This document shows, piece after piece, positions 46,366 through 58,871 of a DNA stretch of 64,000 nucleotides (position 1 is the first letter of the stretch; each line of letters begins with the position of its first letter). This DNA comes from Lathyrus oleraceus (taxonomy: Eukaryota > Streptophyta > Magnoliopsida > Fabales > Fabaceae). The position numbers and the translations under genes were made by a program. Where the stretch lies: assembly GCF_024323335.1 (NCBI RefSeq), contig NC_066581.1, positions 350,676,409 to 350,740,408 on the forward strand, written 5' to 3'. A model generated the notes under the pieces. It did no database searches and had not been told where the DNA came from. It was given only the letters and a program-made list of their open reading frames with translations.

Positions 46366-48474
46366 AAAAAACTCAATCTTTTTTATAATTTGATTTGTTA
46401 TTGACGACATCATTTCACAACATAAATAAATATATTATTATCCATAAAGTCTTTTTATCTATATATTTATAAATAATTTTGAAAGTTTTATTTACTTTTT
46501 TTTTCAACGATGGTTGATTCATAAATTTATGTGCATCTAAAAACCATTTTTGCTAGACTTGGATAGTCATTATTTATATTGATATGCATTATTAAACTCA
46601 ATAACTGACGTTATTCTCAAGTTGATTTTTTGGAATTGACTCTCAAGAAGTTAATTTTTAAAAAATATAAAAATATTTATTTTTCAAAAGTTAATGTAAC
46701 ATGCTAATATAGACCATACAAATTTATTAGTATTAAGTTTTGTACTTGATTTTCTTTTTTCTATTTTATATTGTTTTAAATTATTTATTTTTTTGAATAT
46801 TAATATGATATTTATTATTTTTTTATTAAATTATTCTTATTTATTACATTTTAAATCAATTAACTACTTTAGTATTTATTAACAAGGTTATTTTAATAAA
46901 TAATATTTATTCTATCATTAAAATTAATACAACTAATTATTATTTTAAAAATTGTAAAAATCTCAAAGATAAGACGGAGGGAGTATTAATTATTTTTAGA
47001 AAAACATAAGTTAGGTTGTTGGTAGAATTTTATTATGGTTGGCAGTACGGACATATTAGAAATTAATTTCATTATCAGTAACGCAAAAATATTTAATCAT
47101 ATGAGAATTGTTTTCAAACTCAATAAAAATTTAAAGATAAACTATTTATTTATGTTTTCTCCAATAATATTTAATAAATATGTAGCTTTATATGATATTT
47201 TATTCAAATAGTAAAAAAATAAGAAAATTCAAAATATTATACATGTTTATATACATAATTATTTACTTTGAGTACATTAATTAATGACTAATGTTTATGG
47301 TACATAATACATGTATTTGAACGAATAGATATTTCATTTGTTTATATACTTTTACGTTTTAGTGTAAAAATGTAAAAGTATGACCACGGTTAATTGAACT
47401 TGAAATAAGGGAATATAATAAAATATGTTACATATTTGTTTATTATGATTAATTGAATTTTTTTCAACAGTAGACTTTTTTTAAGAGACCAGGGAAAAAA
47501 ATATTACTTCATATTTTATTATAAGTCATTTTGATTTTCACACATATTAATAAATGTATTAATTGTTGAACAAAAAGAAAAATAATAAAGATTTTTTAAA
47601 ATTGTTCTTCATTAATAGTATAAAGAAGATAAATTTAAATAATTGAAAGAAAAAAAAATAATAAATATTTAAGTGTATAATAAAAAAATAGTATTAATAA
47701 TTTATTGGTATTGTAAAAAGTTATATCGTGGTACAATTTATTTTTTCAAAAGAAATTATAAAAAATAGAGGGAGTAATATATTTATCAAAGTGATAATAA
47801 TGAACAATTTACAAATGTTTTTTCGGTGTCACTTTGAGATTGTAATAATAATAATTTTTTATAAGTTGAATATCTTTTGCAAGCAACTGGATAGACTATT
47901 TCTTCTAGTAGAGAAGAAACTCGTCTAACCAACTAATTTTTAGTATTGAAACTTATTAATTATTTATTTGATTAAAATAAATTATTTTATAAAAAATAAT
48001 ACAATTACTTTGCTATAATTATCTGATTAAAAGAATTAATTTTTCATAATAAATTGAAGTAATTTATCTTTTATGCATTGTCATTTATTTTATTTAAATT
48101 TATTGGGTTTGGTTTATATCATTCAAATATTTTTGAAACTTTTTATAATATCTTTAATTTTTTTTAAGTTTGGAATATATTATTTGAAATAAAATATTAA
48201 TAAAACACGTGCAATGTGTGTATTCCATCTAGCTCCCACTAAAACTTAATACCTTTATTTATCTTTCCATTACCTTTTCATAAATGTGTTATTGTATATG
48301 AATATTTTTCGGTCAAATTTTCCTCTTAAGTTATTTTGTATTTTTTTGTCAATTTTTATAATAGTTTTAAATGTTATGGGTACTGTTAACTTGTGTCATA
48401 AAGAAACAAGATAAAAAAATCTATTTGTATAAAACCTGTATTGAAAAAAATAATTAAAATTTAATTCTTATTTT
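46366..48474 (+). other. Remnant downstream flank of a lost peptide-gene copy, then upstream flank of the pseudogene
   Basis: 46,415-47,330 is collinear with 50,570-51,400 (ATTATCCATAAARTCTTTTTAT, ATTTATGTGCATCTAAAAACC, TTGACTCTCAAG.AGTTAATTT). 47,365-48,320 is collinear with 48,925-49,890. So a third peptide-gene unit once lay to the left and was removed or displaced by the copia insertion. No gene remains. Confidence 0.65.
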
Positions 48475-48624
48475 GTGTCTCTAGGACACATGTTAGTATT
48501 ACACAAATATTATTTATTAAATATTCAAAGTTTTTTAAAGAATGAAAATCTTTTCTTGAGTGGGCTTTGTGCAAAGTTTGAAACAATACAAAATTTTGAA
48601 TTTGAATTGACTTTGAGAAGAGTA

Positions 48625-48790
48625 ATGATCTTTAATCAAATTAAAAAGTGTGTTGTGATGATCTTAATGATAATGTTAGTTATCATACAAGCTGAATGCA
48701 ATGCTCAATCTAAGATTTTAAGTTAAACAAGGTTGATGAACCTTGGTGTACAATGAAGTGTAATTTAGTTGAGGGTTTTAACGTGAGAAT
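48625..48790 (+). pseudogene. Thionin-like peptide pseudogene
   Basis: It starts MIFNQIKKCVVMILMIMLV with a signal peptide like its paralogues and AECNAQS at the cleavage site. A single base is missing after that point (TCTAAGATTTT against TCTGAAGATTTT), so the frame ends at a TAA at about 48,723. In the other frame DFKLNKVDEPWCTMKCNLV can still be read, but the part with the third to sixth cysteines is deleted. The promoter segment with the TATA box of the intact genes is also missing upstream. Confidence 0.85.
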
Positions 48791-50060
48791 TTTTTTAAAT
48801 AAATTAAATATTATATTTTTTTTCAAATTTTTTGTGAAAATTTATTAAAAAAAAGTATAACTTAAAAAATGGACATTTATAAATAAAAAGTATAACTTAG
48901 AAATGGACATTTCACCCATTTTTAGTATAAAAACGTAAAAGTATGATCACAGTTAATTGAATTTGAAATAAGAGAATCAGAGTTGCAAATAAACCTATTT
49001 ATTTGGATAAAACAACAAATAAACAAAAAAGACATAATATATTTGAGTATAATTTAATATGTTATATATTTTTTCTAATTTTAATTAATTATCTTTTTTT
49101 CAACAACCGGCTTTTAAAAAAGATTTGGGAAAAATATTACTTCCTTCATTTACTATTATAAGTCGTTTTAACTTTTCACACATATTAATTAATAAATGTA
49201 TTAATTGTTGAATGAAAAGAAAAATAATGAAGGTTTTTAAAATTATTCTTTATTAATATTATTGAAAAGATAAATTTATATAATTGAAAGAAGAGAAAAT
49301 AATAAATATTTAAATATATAATAGAAAAAATAACATTAATAATTTATTGGTATTATAAAATAATTTATTAATATTTTAAAAGAATTTATAAAAAAATAGA
49401 GGGAGTAATATTTATTAAAGTTGTAATAATGAACAATTTATAAATGTTTTCAAGGTGCAAGCAACAGACAAATTCCTCCGATAGAGAAGAAACACATATA
49501 TTAAATTAATTTTTTAGTATTGAAACTTATGAATTATTTATATGATTAAAATATATTACTTTATAAAAGTTGATACAATTACTTGCTATACAATTATATG
49601 CTTAAAAAATGTGTTAATTTTTCGCAATAATTTGAAGTAATTTATCTTTTATGCATTGTCATTTGTTTTTATTTAAACTTATTGGGTTTGGTTTATACAT
49701 CCAGACATCTTTCGATTTTTTTTTTATAATATCTTTATTTTTTTAAAAGTTTGGATAATATTATTTGAAATAAAATATTAATAGTGGGTATTTCATTTAG
49801 CTCTCACCGAAACTTAATGTCTTTATTTATATTTCAATTATCTCCTTATAAATGTGTTATTGTATATGAATATTTCTCGGTCAAATTTCTTTTCTAAATT
49901 TTTTTATTTTATTATTTCTTCTATTTTTATAATATACGTTTTAGTTTTTTAAAAATATTTTTATATATTTTTAATAAAGTGTGTTAAATGTTATTTATTA
50001 AATATTCAAAGTTTAAAAAATATTTTCTTTTTCAAAATTCAATAAAATATAAATGTGACC
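48791..50060 (+). other. Intergenic DNA and upstream flank of the plus-strand peptide gene
   Basis: AT-rich tandem duplicate of 47,365-48,600. No gene is seen. Shared features include GCATTGTCATTT...TTGGGTTTGGTTTAT and ATAAATGTGTTATTGTATATGAATATTT. Confidence 0.6.
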
Positions 50061-50068
50061 TATAAATA
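50061..50068 (+). promoter_or_regulatory. TATA box of the plus-strand peptide gene
   Basis: GTGACCTATAAATAAGAGTC, about 80 bases before the ATG; conserved with the minus-strand gene. Confidence 0.75.
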
Positions 50069-50142
50069 AGAGTCTAATGAAAACCTTTTATTGATTGAAC
50101 ATTGTGTAAAGTTTGAAACATTACAAAGTTTTGAGAAGAATA

Positions 50143-50352
50143 ATGACCTTTAGTCAAAATCAAAAATGTGTTGCGATGATCTTGATGATGATAATGTTAG
50201 TTATTGTACAAGGTGAATGCAATGCTCAATCTCAAGATTTTAAGTTAAACAAGGGTGATGAATCTTGGTGTATATTGAAGTGTAGCTTAGTGTGTCACTT
50301 TGCTGAGGATGTTAACGCCTGCGAGGCAGATTGCAGAAAAACCAAATGCTGA
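50143..50352 (+). CDS. Secreted six-cysteine peptide, thionin-like family (69 aa)
   Basis: A paralogue of the minus-strand gene. Signal peptide MTFSQNQKCVAMILMMIMLV..., cleavage probably after GECNA. The mature part has cysteines at 43, 47, 51, 60, 64 and 69 (C-x3-C-x3-C-x8-C-x3-C-x4-C); the fourth spacer is three residues shorter than in the other copy. The frame is intact and ends TGCTGA. Upstream TATA and downstream 3'-UTR intron are both kept. Changes between the two copies are concentrated in the mature peptide and the signal sequence is well kept, a pattern seen in defence and nodule peptide families. Function unknown. Confidence 0.78.
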   Translation: MTFSQNQKCVAMILMMIMLVIVQGECNAQSQDFKLNKGDESWCILKCSLVCHFAEDVNACEADCRKTKC

Positions 50353-50385
50353 CATAACATTGAGAAGGTTCTTTGTATAATCAAG

Positions 50386-50468
50386 GTTTTTTTTTTTATT
50401 TCTCTTATCTTTTTTATTTAATTTTTTCTTAACAAACAAATGTATATTAACTTGTTTGTATTTTGTAG
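50386..50468 (+). other. Probable 3'-UTR intron of the plus-strand peptide gene
   Basis: CAAG|GTTTTTTTT ... TTTTGTAG|GTGCTTGTGC, 83 nt, same borders as in the paralogue. Confidence 0.6.
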
Positions 50469-51750
50469 GTGCTTGTGCATTGAAGAGTTGCATCAATAAT
50501 AAATAAATATTTCGTATTCTTTACGAGATATGATATGTAATAAAGTGGAATTGTAAAATTGACATTATGTTGAATTTAAATAAATATATTATTATCCATA
50601 AAATCTTTTTATTTATATTTTTATACTGTAATAATTTTGAAAGTTTTACTGTTTTTTTTTTTTGTATTTTTTCCAATAATTGTTGATTCATAAATTTATG
50701 TGCATCTAATCTAAAAACCATTTTTACTAGACTTTGATGGTCATTATTTATAGTATTGGATATGCATGAAACTCAATAACGGTTATTAAACAAGTCTTAC
50801 AACTTTCAAGTTGATTTTTGGAATTGACTCTCAAGTAGTTAATTTAAGAAAAATTAAAATATTTATTTTTCAGTAGCTAATGCAACATACTGATACAGAC
50901 CATACAAATTTATTATTTATTATTTGAGATTAATTATTATACACTATCAGTGTAAAAGAGTTTACATCGTCGGTTCATCACCATCACCCGTTTGTATTAC
51001 TTTATAGATTTTTAAAATAAAAATCAAATTTCTTTTAATATCCAACATCTATAATTAAGTGATGGTGTAAAACTCTTTTACACTGACAGTGTATTTCAAT
51101 TAATCTCTTATTCTTTTTAGGAAAAACGTATGTTAGGTTGGTGGTTAAAATTTATTAAGGTAAGGGAATACGAAAATATTTGAAACTAACTTCATTGTCA
51201 ATAAATGCGAAAATATTTAATTGTATGCGTATTATTTTTAAACTCAATAAATATTTAAATAAAAATTATTTATTTATGTTTTCTCAAATAATATTTAATA
51301 AATATGCATATTTATATAATATTTTATTCAAAAAGTAAAAAAGTATAAGAAATTTCAAAATATTGTTCATATTTATATACATTATTATTTACTTTTAATG
51401 AATTAATTAATGACTAATGTTTATTGTAATGATTATATAGGTATTCTATAATACATATGAAAATATATATCGATAATACAACAATTATTTATTATTTTTC
51501 CGTATGTATAATTTAAGAAAACTAAATTAATGATTTAAATTGATCTTCTATATCGTTAGATATAATTTATAGTACCTGATTAAAAAAAATAGAACAATAT
51601 ACAGTATCTCAATTGTTATTTATTTGAACATCTTAGGTTATTTTTGTAAATAACTATGTATATCGATAAATACTCAAAAGTTGAGTTTGAGAAATATGTA
51701 TGATATGAAACATTTTATTGGATATAAACATTTTATTGAAATATGTAATT
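50469..51750 (+). other. Downstream flank of the plus-strand gene
   Basis: AT-rich; inverted copy of 27,830-28,790. At 50,935-51,105 a short inverted repeat (ACACTATCAGTGTAAAAGAG / CTCTTTTACACTGACAGTGT) brackets ~120 bases and looks like a MITE in this copy that is missing from the minus-strand duplicate. Confidence 0.6.
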
Positions 51751-52235
51751 TTGTTCACTAATTTCGATTCGGCAGGTTTGTCTATATTAAATTTTTTCAA
51801 AAATTGCTACAAAATGTAAATAAAATAAATTAATACTTAATTTTTTATTTAATTTCAACCTTAAAAGTTTATAAATTGATAGTTATATAAATTTAAGATG
51901 CAATATTTTAAGAAATACCACCTCCGCATATTAACCATCATTCTGAATATAAAAATTTTAAATTTTATTTTATTTTAAATACTTTACGAGATAAAAAGAT
52001 TGAAAATGATAATTTATTTAATATAAAGTCAAACAAATAGCATATAATTACTTAACATAACTATATTTTAAATGTTATTTTAATAAATAAAAAATTTATA
52101 ATTAAAATTATTTTAAAGTGTTTATAGTGGAAATCTAAACTGTTTAAATATAAGATTAATACAATTCATTTCATATTTAAAATAGTAGTTTTGTACAATC
52201 TAATAATAAATATCTACGACATTAAATTATTAAAG

Positions 52236-52441
<206 letters not shown>

Positions 52442-52722
52442 TTTGTTCACTTATTATTTTGGTGGTTTGTCTATAATTATTATTTCAAAATTTATTTTGA
52501 AAAATGTAAAAAATATATATTAATAGAAATTAATATTAATTTTTTATTTAATTTCAACCTTAAAAATTTCTAAACTAATTGTTATAGAGTTTTAAGATAA
52601 AATAATTTAAGAAATACCACCTCCACATATTAACCATTATTCTGAATATAAATTTTTAAAATTTTATTTCATTGTCAATACGATAAAAAGATTGATAATG
52701 ATAATTATTACCTAATATAAAG

Positions 52723-52909
<187 letters not shown>

Positions 52910-53330
52910 CAATTTTGTTCACTTATTTTATTTTGGCAGGTTTGTTATATTTAATATTTCAAAAATTGTTTAAAAAAATGTAAAAAATATACATTAATAT
53001 TATTATTTTTATATAATTTAAACCTCAGAGTTTTATAAATTAATAGTTCAATAATTTTAAGATGAGGTATTTTAAGAAATACCACCTCCACATATTAACC
53101 ATCATTCTGAATATAAATATTTTAAATTTTATTTAATTTTCAATATTTTACGAGATAAAAAGATTAATAAGATAATTATTATTTAATATGAAGTCAAGAA
53201 AATATCTATAATTATTTAACGTAACTATATTTTAAATATCAAAATTTTATATTTAAGATTATGTTAAAGTGTTTAAAGTGAAAATCTAAATTGTTTAAAT
53301 ATAAGATAAATATTAATTTATTCCCGACAC

Positions 53331-53659
53331 TAACCAGCATGCATCTAACCTTTTTCAAAATGGTTTTATTAAACCTTTCAGACAAACTATATTATTGAGG
53401 AGTACCTGCAATAGTTTTGTGCCTTGAAGTATCAGACGCAACATAATAGCTGTGAAAGGTCTCATTGCAAAATTCAAGACCATTGTCGGTCCTCAACCTC
53501 TTGACCTTCCTGCCAGTTTAGTTTTCGACCAGAGTCTTCCAACTCTTGAATTTTTCAAAAGTTTCATCCTTAGCTTTCTGAATGAGTACCATAACTTTCT
53601 GGAATAATCATCAACTATGGATAGGAAATACTTTGCACCTGAGTGTGAATGATTCCTTG
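53331..53659 (-). pseudogene. Copia integrase fragment
   Basis: The minus strand reads HSGAKYFLSIVDDYSRKLW, then (frame change) DETFEKFKSWKTLVEN, stop, TGRKVKRLRTDNGLEFCNE and TPQ-stop-YSLSERFNKTILKKV. This is the copia integrase core with the second Asp and the SERFN region, likely the same family as the old copia at 44,248. It ends exactly where the Ogre LTR starts. Confidence 0.8.
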
Positions 53660-53966
53660 TGAAGCTAGCAGAAATATACCTGAACGCATCGCATGTTCGA
53701 ACATACAACAGAGTCGCCATCGAACTTTATTTATTCCCGAAGGAAAAGGAAAACATCGATAAAACCCATGGGAAGAGAAATCTGGGTAAGGAAGTCAGTT
53801 ATACAATGAGAAGGTATTAGCACCCCTCACATCCTTTGTACTCAACGGGAACCGTTTTGATTGTTCTAAGCTAGAATGAGTGTTATATCTAAAGATTTAC
53901 CGCGAAAGAACAAAGGGAAAAAAAGAGAAAAGATAGAGTGTTTGGTGAGGATTAGGGCCCTCATGC

Positions 53967-54009
53967 CTACGTTTCCTTATAGTGCAATAAGGAATTCAGA
54001 GCTCCGTAA
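53967..54009 (-). other. Conserved hairpin, copy 5
   Basis: Inner stem TTCCTTAT/ATAAGGAA, 8 perfect pairs, loop AGTGCA. Outer CTACG/CGTAA (end pair wobbles on minus). Unpaired TTCAGAGC. Confidence 0.75.
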
Positions 54010-54788
54010 TTCATAAAACTAATGGTGGGAGATGAAAGAAGAGTGATAACAACTATGGTTTGAACCAAAGAATAATGTTGTTTGACTCCAAAAAGGGATG
54101 AAATCTGAACTCAAGAGTAAAACGGATATGAACCAACAAGTGAGGGGCCTAAGGCATGGTATCACTGTATTGGAATAACCGAAACAAAGAGAGTTAAGTG
54201 TTTGGCAATAATCCAAACAACTCTTGGCTCACAAGCAGACACAAGATAGAGCTCAAAGAGATAATGTATTTGGCTCAAAGAATGAGTATATCACATGAAG
54301 TGAATGAAGGTAGAAGATATTGAATGAAGGTAGTGATTAGTGGTCCATAGAGGTAAATTGAATGATAGGGAAAAGTAACCAAAATCAAAGCAACTGAAAG
54401 ATTTGGTAAAAGTGACCAAAAAGGTATGGTTTGGAACCAGGTATATTGGAATCCATAAGAGAAATGGTATTTGCAACCACAGAGCAAAGGTGGAACGAAC
54501 CAAAACTGAGGGGCCTAAGGCACGGTATCACTGTATGGTTGGGCCGAAAATAAGGAATTAAATGTTTGACAATAAGCCAAACAACTCTTGGTACAAAGGT
54601 GGACAAGTGTCCTAAAAGGGTATAGGTGGAATTACAAAGAAAATTGTATTTGGTTTCAAAGAGACAGTATGTCACTAGGATGAATGATTGTGATTAAAGG
54701 TAGATCATGGATCATGAAAGGTATGAGTGGTGCCCAAAGGCAGAAGAATAATTAGGAGTGTGCTCGTCAAGGATTCGAAGCCTTGTGC

Positions 54789-54831
54789 CTACGTATTCTC
54801 ATCATGCAATGAGAAAGCCAGAGCCTCGTAG
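54789..54831 (-). other. Conserved hairpin, copy 6
   Basis: Outer CTACG/CGTAG and inner TTCTCAT/ATGAGAA, both perfect. Loop CATGCA; unpaired GCCAGAGC. Confidence 0.78.
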
Positions 54832-55466
54832 TTCGTGGAACCACGAAAGTAAAAAAAGAGATTGAAGTGATAAAGAGTATAACTTGCACCAAAGAATGGT
54901 AGCATGAGAACCCATAAAGGTAACTAAACTTTGAACCAAATAGTAAAGGAGGTATAAACTAAGATGTGGAGGAACATAGGCATCCCCAATGTATTATCAT
55001 AACCAAAAAACAAGGAATTAAATGTTTGGCATCAAGACAAACATCTCTTGGTTCACAAGATAGATAAATGTCCTAAAAGAATAGGTATGGAACCCAAAAG
55101 AGAATGATGATTGGTACAAGTAACAGTATATCATTGTAGGGAATAAACAATTTGAAACCAAAGAATGGTATATTGAATCCGTGAAGGAATAAACTCTGAA
55201 CTGAAGAGTAAAGGTAGACCAACAAGTGAGGGGCCTAAGGCATGGTGTCACTATATTGGAATAACCAAAACAAAGGAATTACGTGTCTGCCAATAAGCCA
55301 AACATCTCTTGGTTCACAAGGTGGACTCCGATTAAATCGTCCTAAAAGGATATGAATGAAATCCAAAGGGGTAAAGTATTTGACTTCAAAAGGATGGTAT
55401 TGATTGATGAAGAATAATGAAGAATTAATAAATAGGGTAGATCGCGGAGAATCTGAATCCTCGTGC

Positions 55467-55509
55467 CTACGTATTCTCACCATGCAATGAGAAAGTCAGA
55501 GCTTCGTAG
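55467..55509 (-). other. Conserved hairpin, copy 7
   Basis: Outer CTACG/CGTAG. Inner TTCTCAC/ATGAGAA with a closing C-A that is G-U on the minus strand. Loop CATGCA; unpaired GTCAGAGC. Confidence 0.75.
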
Positions 55510-55609
55510 TTTGACCCACTACGACCGAAAAAAAGACAGCAAGAGACTGAGGCAAGAGAAATGATAATTGATAATGAAGGATGAAGAAGACTTGACAGTC
55601 GTTTGATAT

Positions 55610-55753
55610 GAATCACACTAAAGTCTATGAGTAAAGGTGAATATGATGAATAACTGGGTCATTCATCCCGTACCCAAAGATATTCAGAATGAGTTAATAT
55701 AATTCTCCACTCTCATTCATTCTTTACTTCTTAAGGCTTATGGCATGTGATTC
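55610..55753 (-). repeat. ~145-nt LTR module, copy 5
   Basis: Left GAATCACA (55,610-55,617) pairs perfectly with TGTGATTC (55,746-55,753). Core CTAAAGTCTATGAGTAAAGG ... TTAAGGCTTATGGC. Confidence 0.7.
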
Positions 55754-55827
55754 TCATCATAACTTTCAAGTTGCTAAAGAAGAATCCTTGTTGCTCCTCA
55801 TGATGATGAAGACTTTATCAATCATTC

Positions 55828-55979
55828 GATTTGAATTGCACTAAAGTCTATGAACAAAGGAGAATACCTTGAGCATCAGGGTCATTCGTCCCGTACCTAA
55901 GGGTACCCTAGACAAGGATATGAATTCTCTAATATCATCATTCTTTATTACTTAAGGCTCATGACATACAACTTGAATC
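55828..55979 (-). repeat. ~145-nt LTR module, copy 6
   Basis: Left GATTTGAATTGCA (55,828-55,840), right TACAACTTGAATC (55,967-55,979): nine Watson-Crick pairs and the remaining four can wobble on one strand or the other. Confidence 0.6.
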
Positions 55980-56054
55980 ATGATTGGTAAGTTACTGATA
56001 GAGGCTTTTGGTTGTTGCATTGTTGCTTTATGAAGGGAGACTTGACAATCATGT

Positions 56055-56207
56055 GATTTAAATTGTGCTAAAGTCTATGAATAATGGTGAATACCATGAG
56101 AAATTGGGTCATTCATTCCGTGCCCAAAGATATTCAGAATGAGTTTACGGAATCTCCACTCTCACTCATTCTCTATTTCTTAAGGCTCATATCACACAGT
56201 TTAAATC
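56055..56207 (-). repeat. ~145-nt LTR module, copy 7
   Basis: Left GATTTAAATTGTG (56,055-56,067), right CACAGTTTAAATC (56,195-56,207): 12 pairs plus one T-G. It is the clearest terminal stem and its sequence is unlike that of copies 1-5. Confidence 0.75.
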
Positions 56208-58229
56208 CTGATTGGCAATCTCTTGAAGAAACACCTTTGATTTGCTTTGCATAATCCACTGCTTCATTTATCTGGGATGCCTCGCATGAAAGTCTGAACT
56301 TGAGTCCTTGAGATCCACAACATTACAGGAATTAGTCATATCAAGTGATCAATGGACTTTTGATCACTTGAATAGACTGATGGATTATACACAAATTAAA
56401 GGATTTAGTTAATCAAAATTTATTTTGATCAACTTAAATCAAAGGGATATATTTATGGTTAATTATGTACAACCTAATCTAAAGGTTAAATGATATGTAC
56501 AAATCCTAACTAAGGGTTCATGTAACATTGGGATCAAATTATTCCTCTATCAAATACCACATGAAAATTAATGATTAAAAAGATCAATTAATATAAATCA
56601 AACCCTAATCTAAGGGAACATGAAAATCTATAACTAAACCCTAGGGTTAAAATTGTCACTTAACCAAAATACACATTTTTGAATCTTTGACAAACATTAT
56701 AGACTTTGAATGGTGATGTCACTTAATGAAACAACACCATAATGCATCATTGTTCGCTTGGAATTCACGTATATGACTTTGCAAATAGAAGTTGTCACGA
56801 CAAGAACAATGTTCAAATGTGAATTGAATTCAAGAACCAAAATAGAACACATTTTGTAACCCTTTTTGCATCATAATTGAACCTCTTCACTAAAAACCAA
56901 TTTTGAGATGAATGAATTAAAGCCTTGTTTCCATGTTAAGCTAGCTTGAATCAATCCTTGAGAAATGAAGCCAAACATGAACCAATCTTGAACATATAGC
57001 CACTTGGATCATAAGGAACTTGACTTTGAACCAAAACCTTAATAGAATAAATGCTTGATCACCATGATGATTTCCCACATAACACCTTGAAATTTGGTAT
57101 CATTTGCCTTCAAAAATCTTTGTAACAAAGATGACTTGTAAATTAAGCAATCATATCTTGTTTGACCAAGATTAGGTCAAACTCCCACTTGAACTAAATT
57201 ATGAATGAGTGGCCCTTTGAATTAATCCCAACACACTTGTCTTGGAGAAAAGATCCTTTCTTGATACCTCCTTACAAACCCGTGATAATGGTGAATGGAC
57301 CTGATAAAACTCTTGGGAAAGCAATCATAGAGAAACCCTAAACTTCATTCTTCAGGCTTAAACTGATGAGTATTCATGCTTGTGAATCAATGATCAGTGG
57401 AATGTATCACCAATTATGGATCATAAGCCAACTTGTATAGACTAAGATCAAACAACTGAGCAAGGGACCTTGCATGTGATTGATGGAAAATGCACGATGA
57501 ATTGAACAGGTACAAACTCCATGAAGTAGGGTTTCAGTTATCAAGTCAAAGCATAGAAGCATAGGGGAATAACTAGGGTTTTAGGGCACATGAAATAAGA
57601 AACAAGCAAACTCTAAGGCAAGACCTCTTAAGTTAGGGTTTCAAGCCTCAATCAAGGATCAGATGAACCACCAATGATGAGCACCCCCTAACTAGGGTTT
57701 CTTAGGTCAAAAGGTCAGTTAAGAACCAAAGCTAGACAAACTAGGGTTTGGGTGTGCATGAGGTATCACGATGTAGATTAACAAGGTTAAAGCATATACA
57801 AGGTTAGGGATTAGGGTTTTCCTTCAAGGCCAAGGCCAAGGTCAAATCACAAAGTTAAATGATGATTTGGGAAAGTCATATAGAATCAGAAAATTAGGGT
57901 TAAGGCCCATGGATGACCAGATGAACAAACAATGCTTCCAATCAAGATTCACCCTCCAATTAGGGTTTTAGAAGTGAATGGGGTGACTTATGCAGTCTTT
58001 CAAGATCAAAGAGTCTTTGAAGTTAAAACTTAGGGTTTAGGATGGATTTGACACATACCAACATGATCAAGAGATCTTAGTGATCCTTAGATATGAACAC
58101 CATGTCTTGAGTCCAAGTAGCATTCCTTCTTGTTGTGAATGCAAATGAAGTGATGAGATGGGGAATGTATGCCTATGCCTTAGGGTCATGGAAATTGTAT
58201 AGAAGGTAAGGTAAATTTGGGGTATGATA

Positions 58230-58871
58230 TCGTGCGACTACAAAAATCAATTCCCCACCAAAATTTAAGGGTGTTGTCCCAAACACCTCACACGTGCGAC
58301 CATTGTAATCAATTCCCAAAGGTAGTAACAACATACCATCCCCCCCTCTGGAAGCTAGACACTCTAAAGGCCGCAGTGGGTTAGCCACACGTCAACCTCA
58401 GACCAGGTTTCCACCTAGACGAGGGAAGGGGAGTCGACCTTTGGCCGAGAAGGACCTTAGAGACGTCTAATAAAATTTAAGGGAAGACCTTGTAAGCTCA
58501 CACAAGAATCAAAGCTTGGTACTCAGGGTCACACAATTATACCTCAACCATGTAACATATAGCTTCATTACAAATATATACAAATATATTCTTTCATTAC
58601 AAAGAACTATGCATACAATACATAAAAAGGTGGTCAACATGTCAACTCCAGCAAGGAGACGATCTCCCCATCTTTGAGCATTTGATATGGCCGAACCTGC
58701 TCCCTTGAATAAGCATAGGATGGTGAAAGTGCTTCATTTTCTATAAAAGCATTTTCAAAAGACTGCGAAAATGCCCCAAGGCTGACGACCATACAGTCAG
58801 TCAGATGTTAAGTTAGAGATGTATTCTTAAGGCACAAAGACTATAATCCCCTCTTTGAAGCTAAAAGATAT
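58230..58871. other. Unassigned repeat-like sequence
   Basis: A ~60-bp near-duplicate pair (CGTGCGACTACAAAAATCAATTCCC at 58,231 and ACGTGCGACCATTGTAATCAATTCCC at 58,292) lies at its start. No gene is supported; the 71-codon minus ORF spans the LTR border. Confidence 0.4.

Larger units (their letters stand above)
53660..58229 (-). repeat. Ogre LTR (4.57 kb, minus strand), no internal region
   Basis: The minus strand starts TATCATACCCCAAATTTACC (TG changed to TA) at 58,229 and ends GCTAGCTTCA at 53,660. It has the same order of blocks as the LTR at 10,826-16,053, including three hairpins and three ~145-nt modules. No PBS or internal Ogre sequence follows on the left; instead a copia fragment begins. 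It could be a solo LTR, but flanks CCTTG and TCGTG do not match as a target duplication. ORFs of 60-96 codons across 54.0-55.5 kb have no motifs. Confidence 0.85.

Noticed and set aside
54019..55483. Overlapping minus-strand ORFs in the Ogre LTR
   Set aside because: No motifs, several frames at once, and none conserved in the LTR at 10.8-16 kb.
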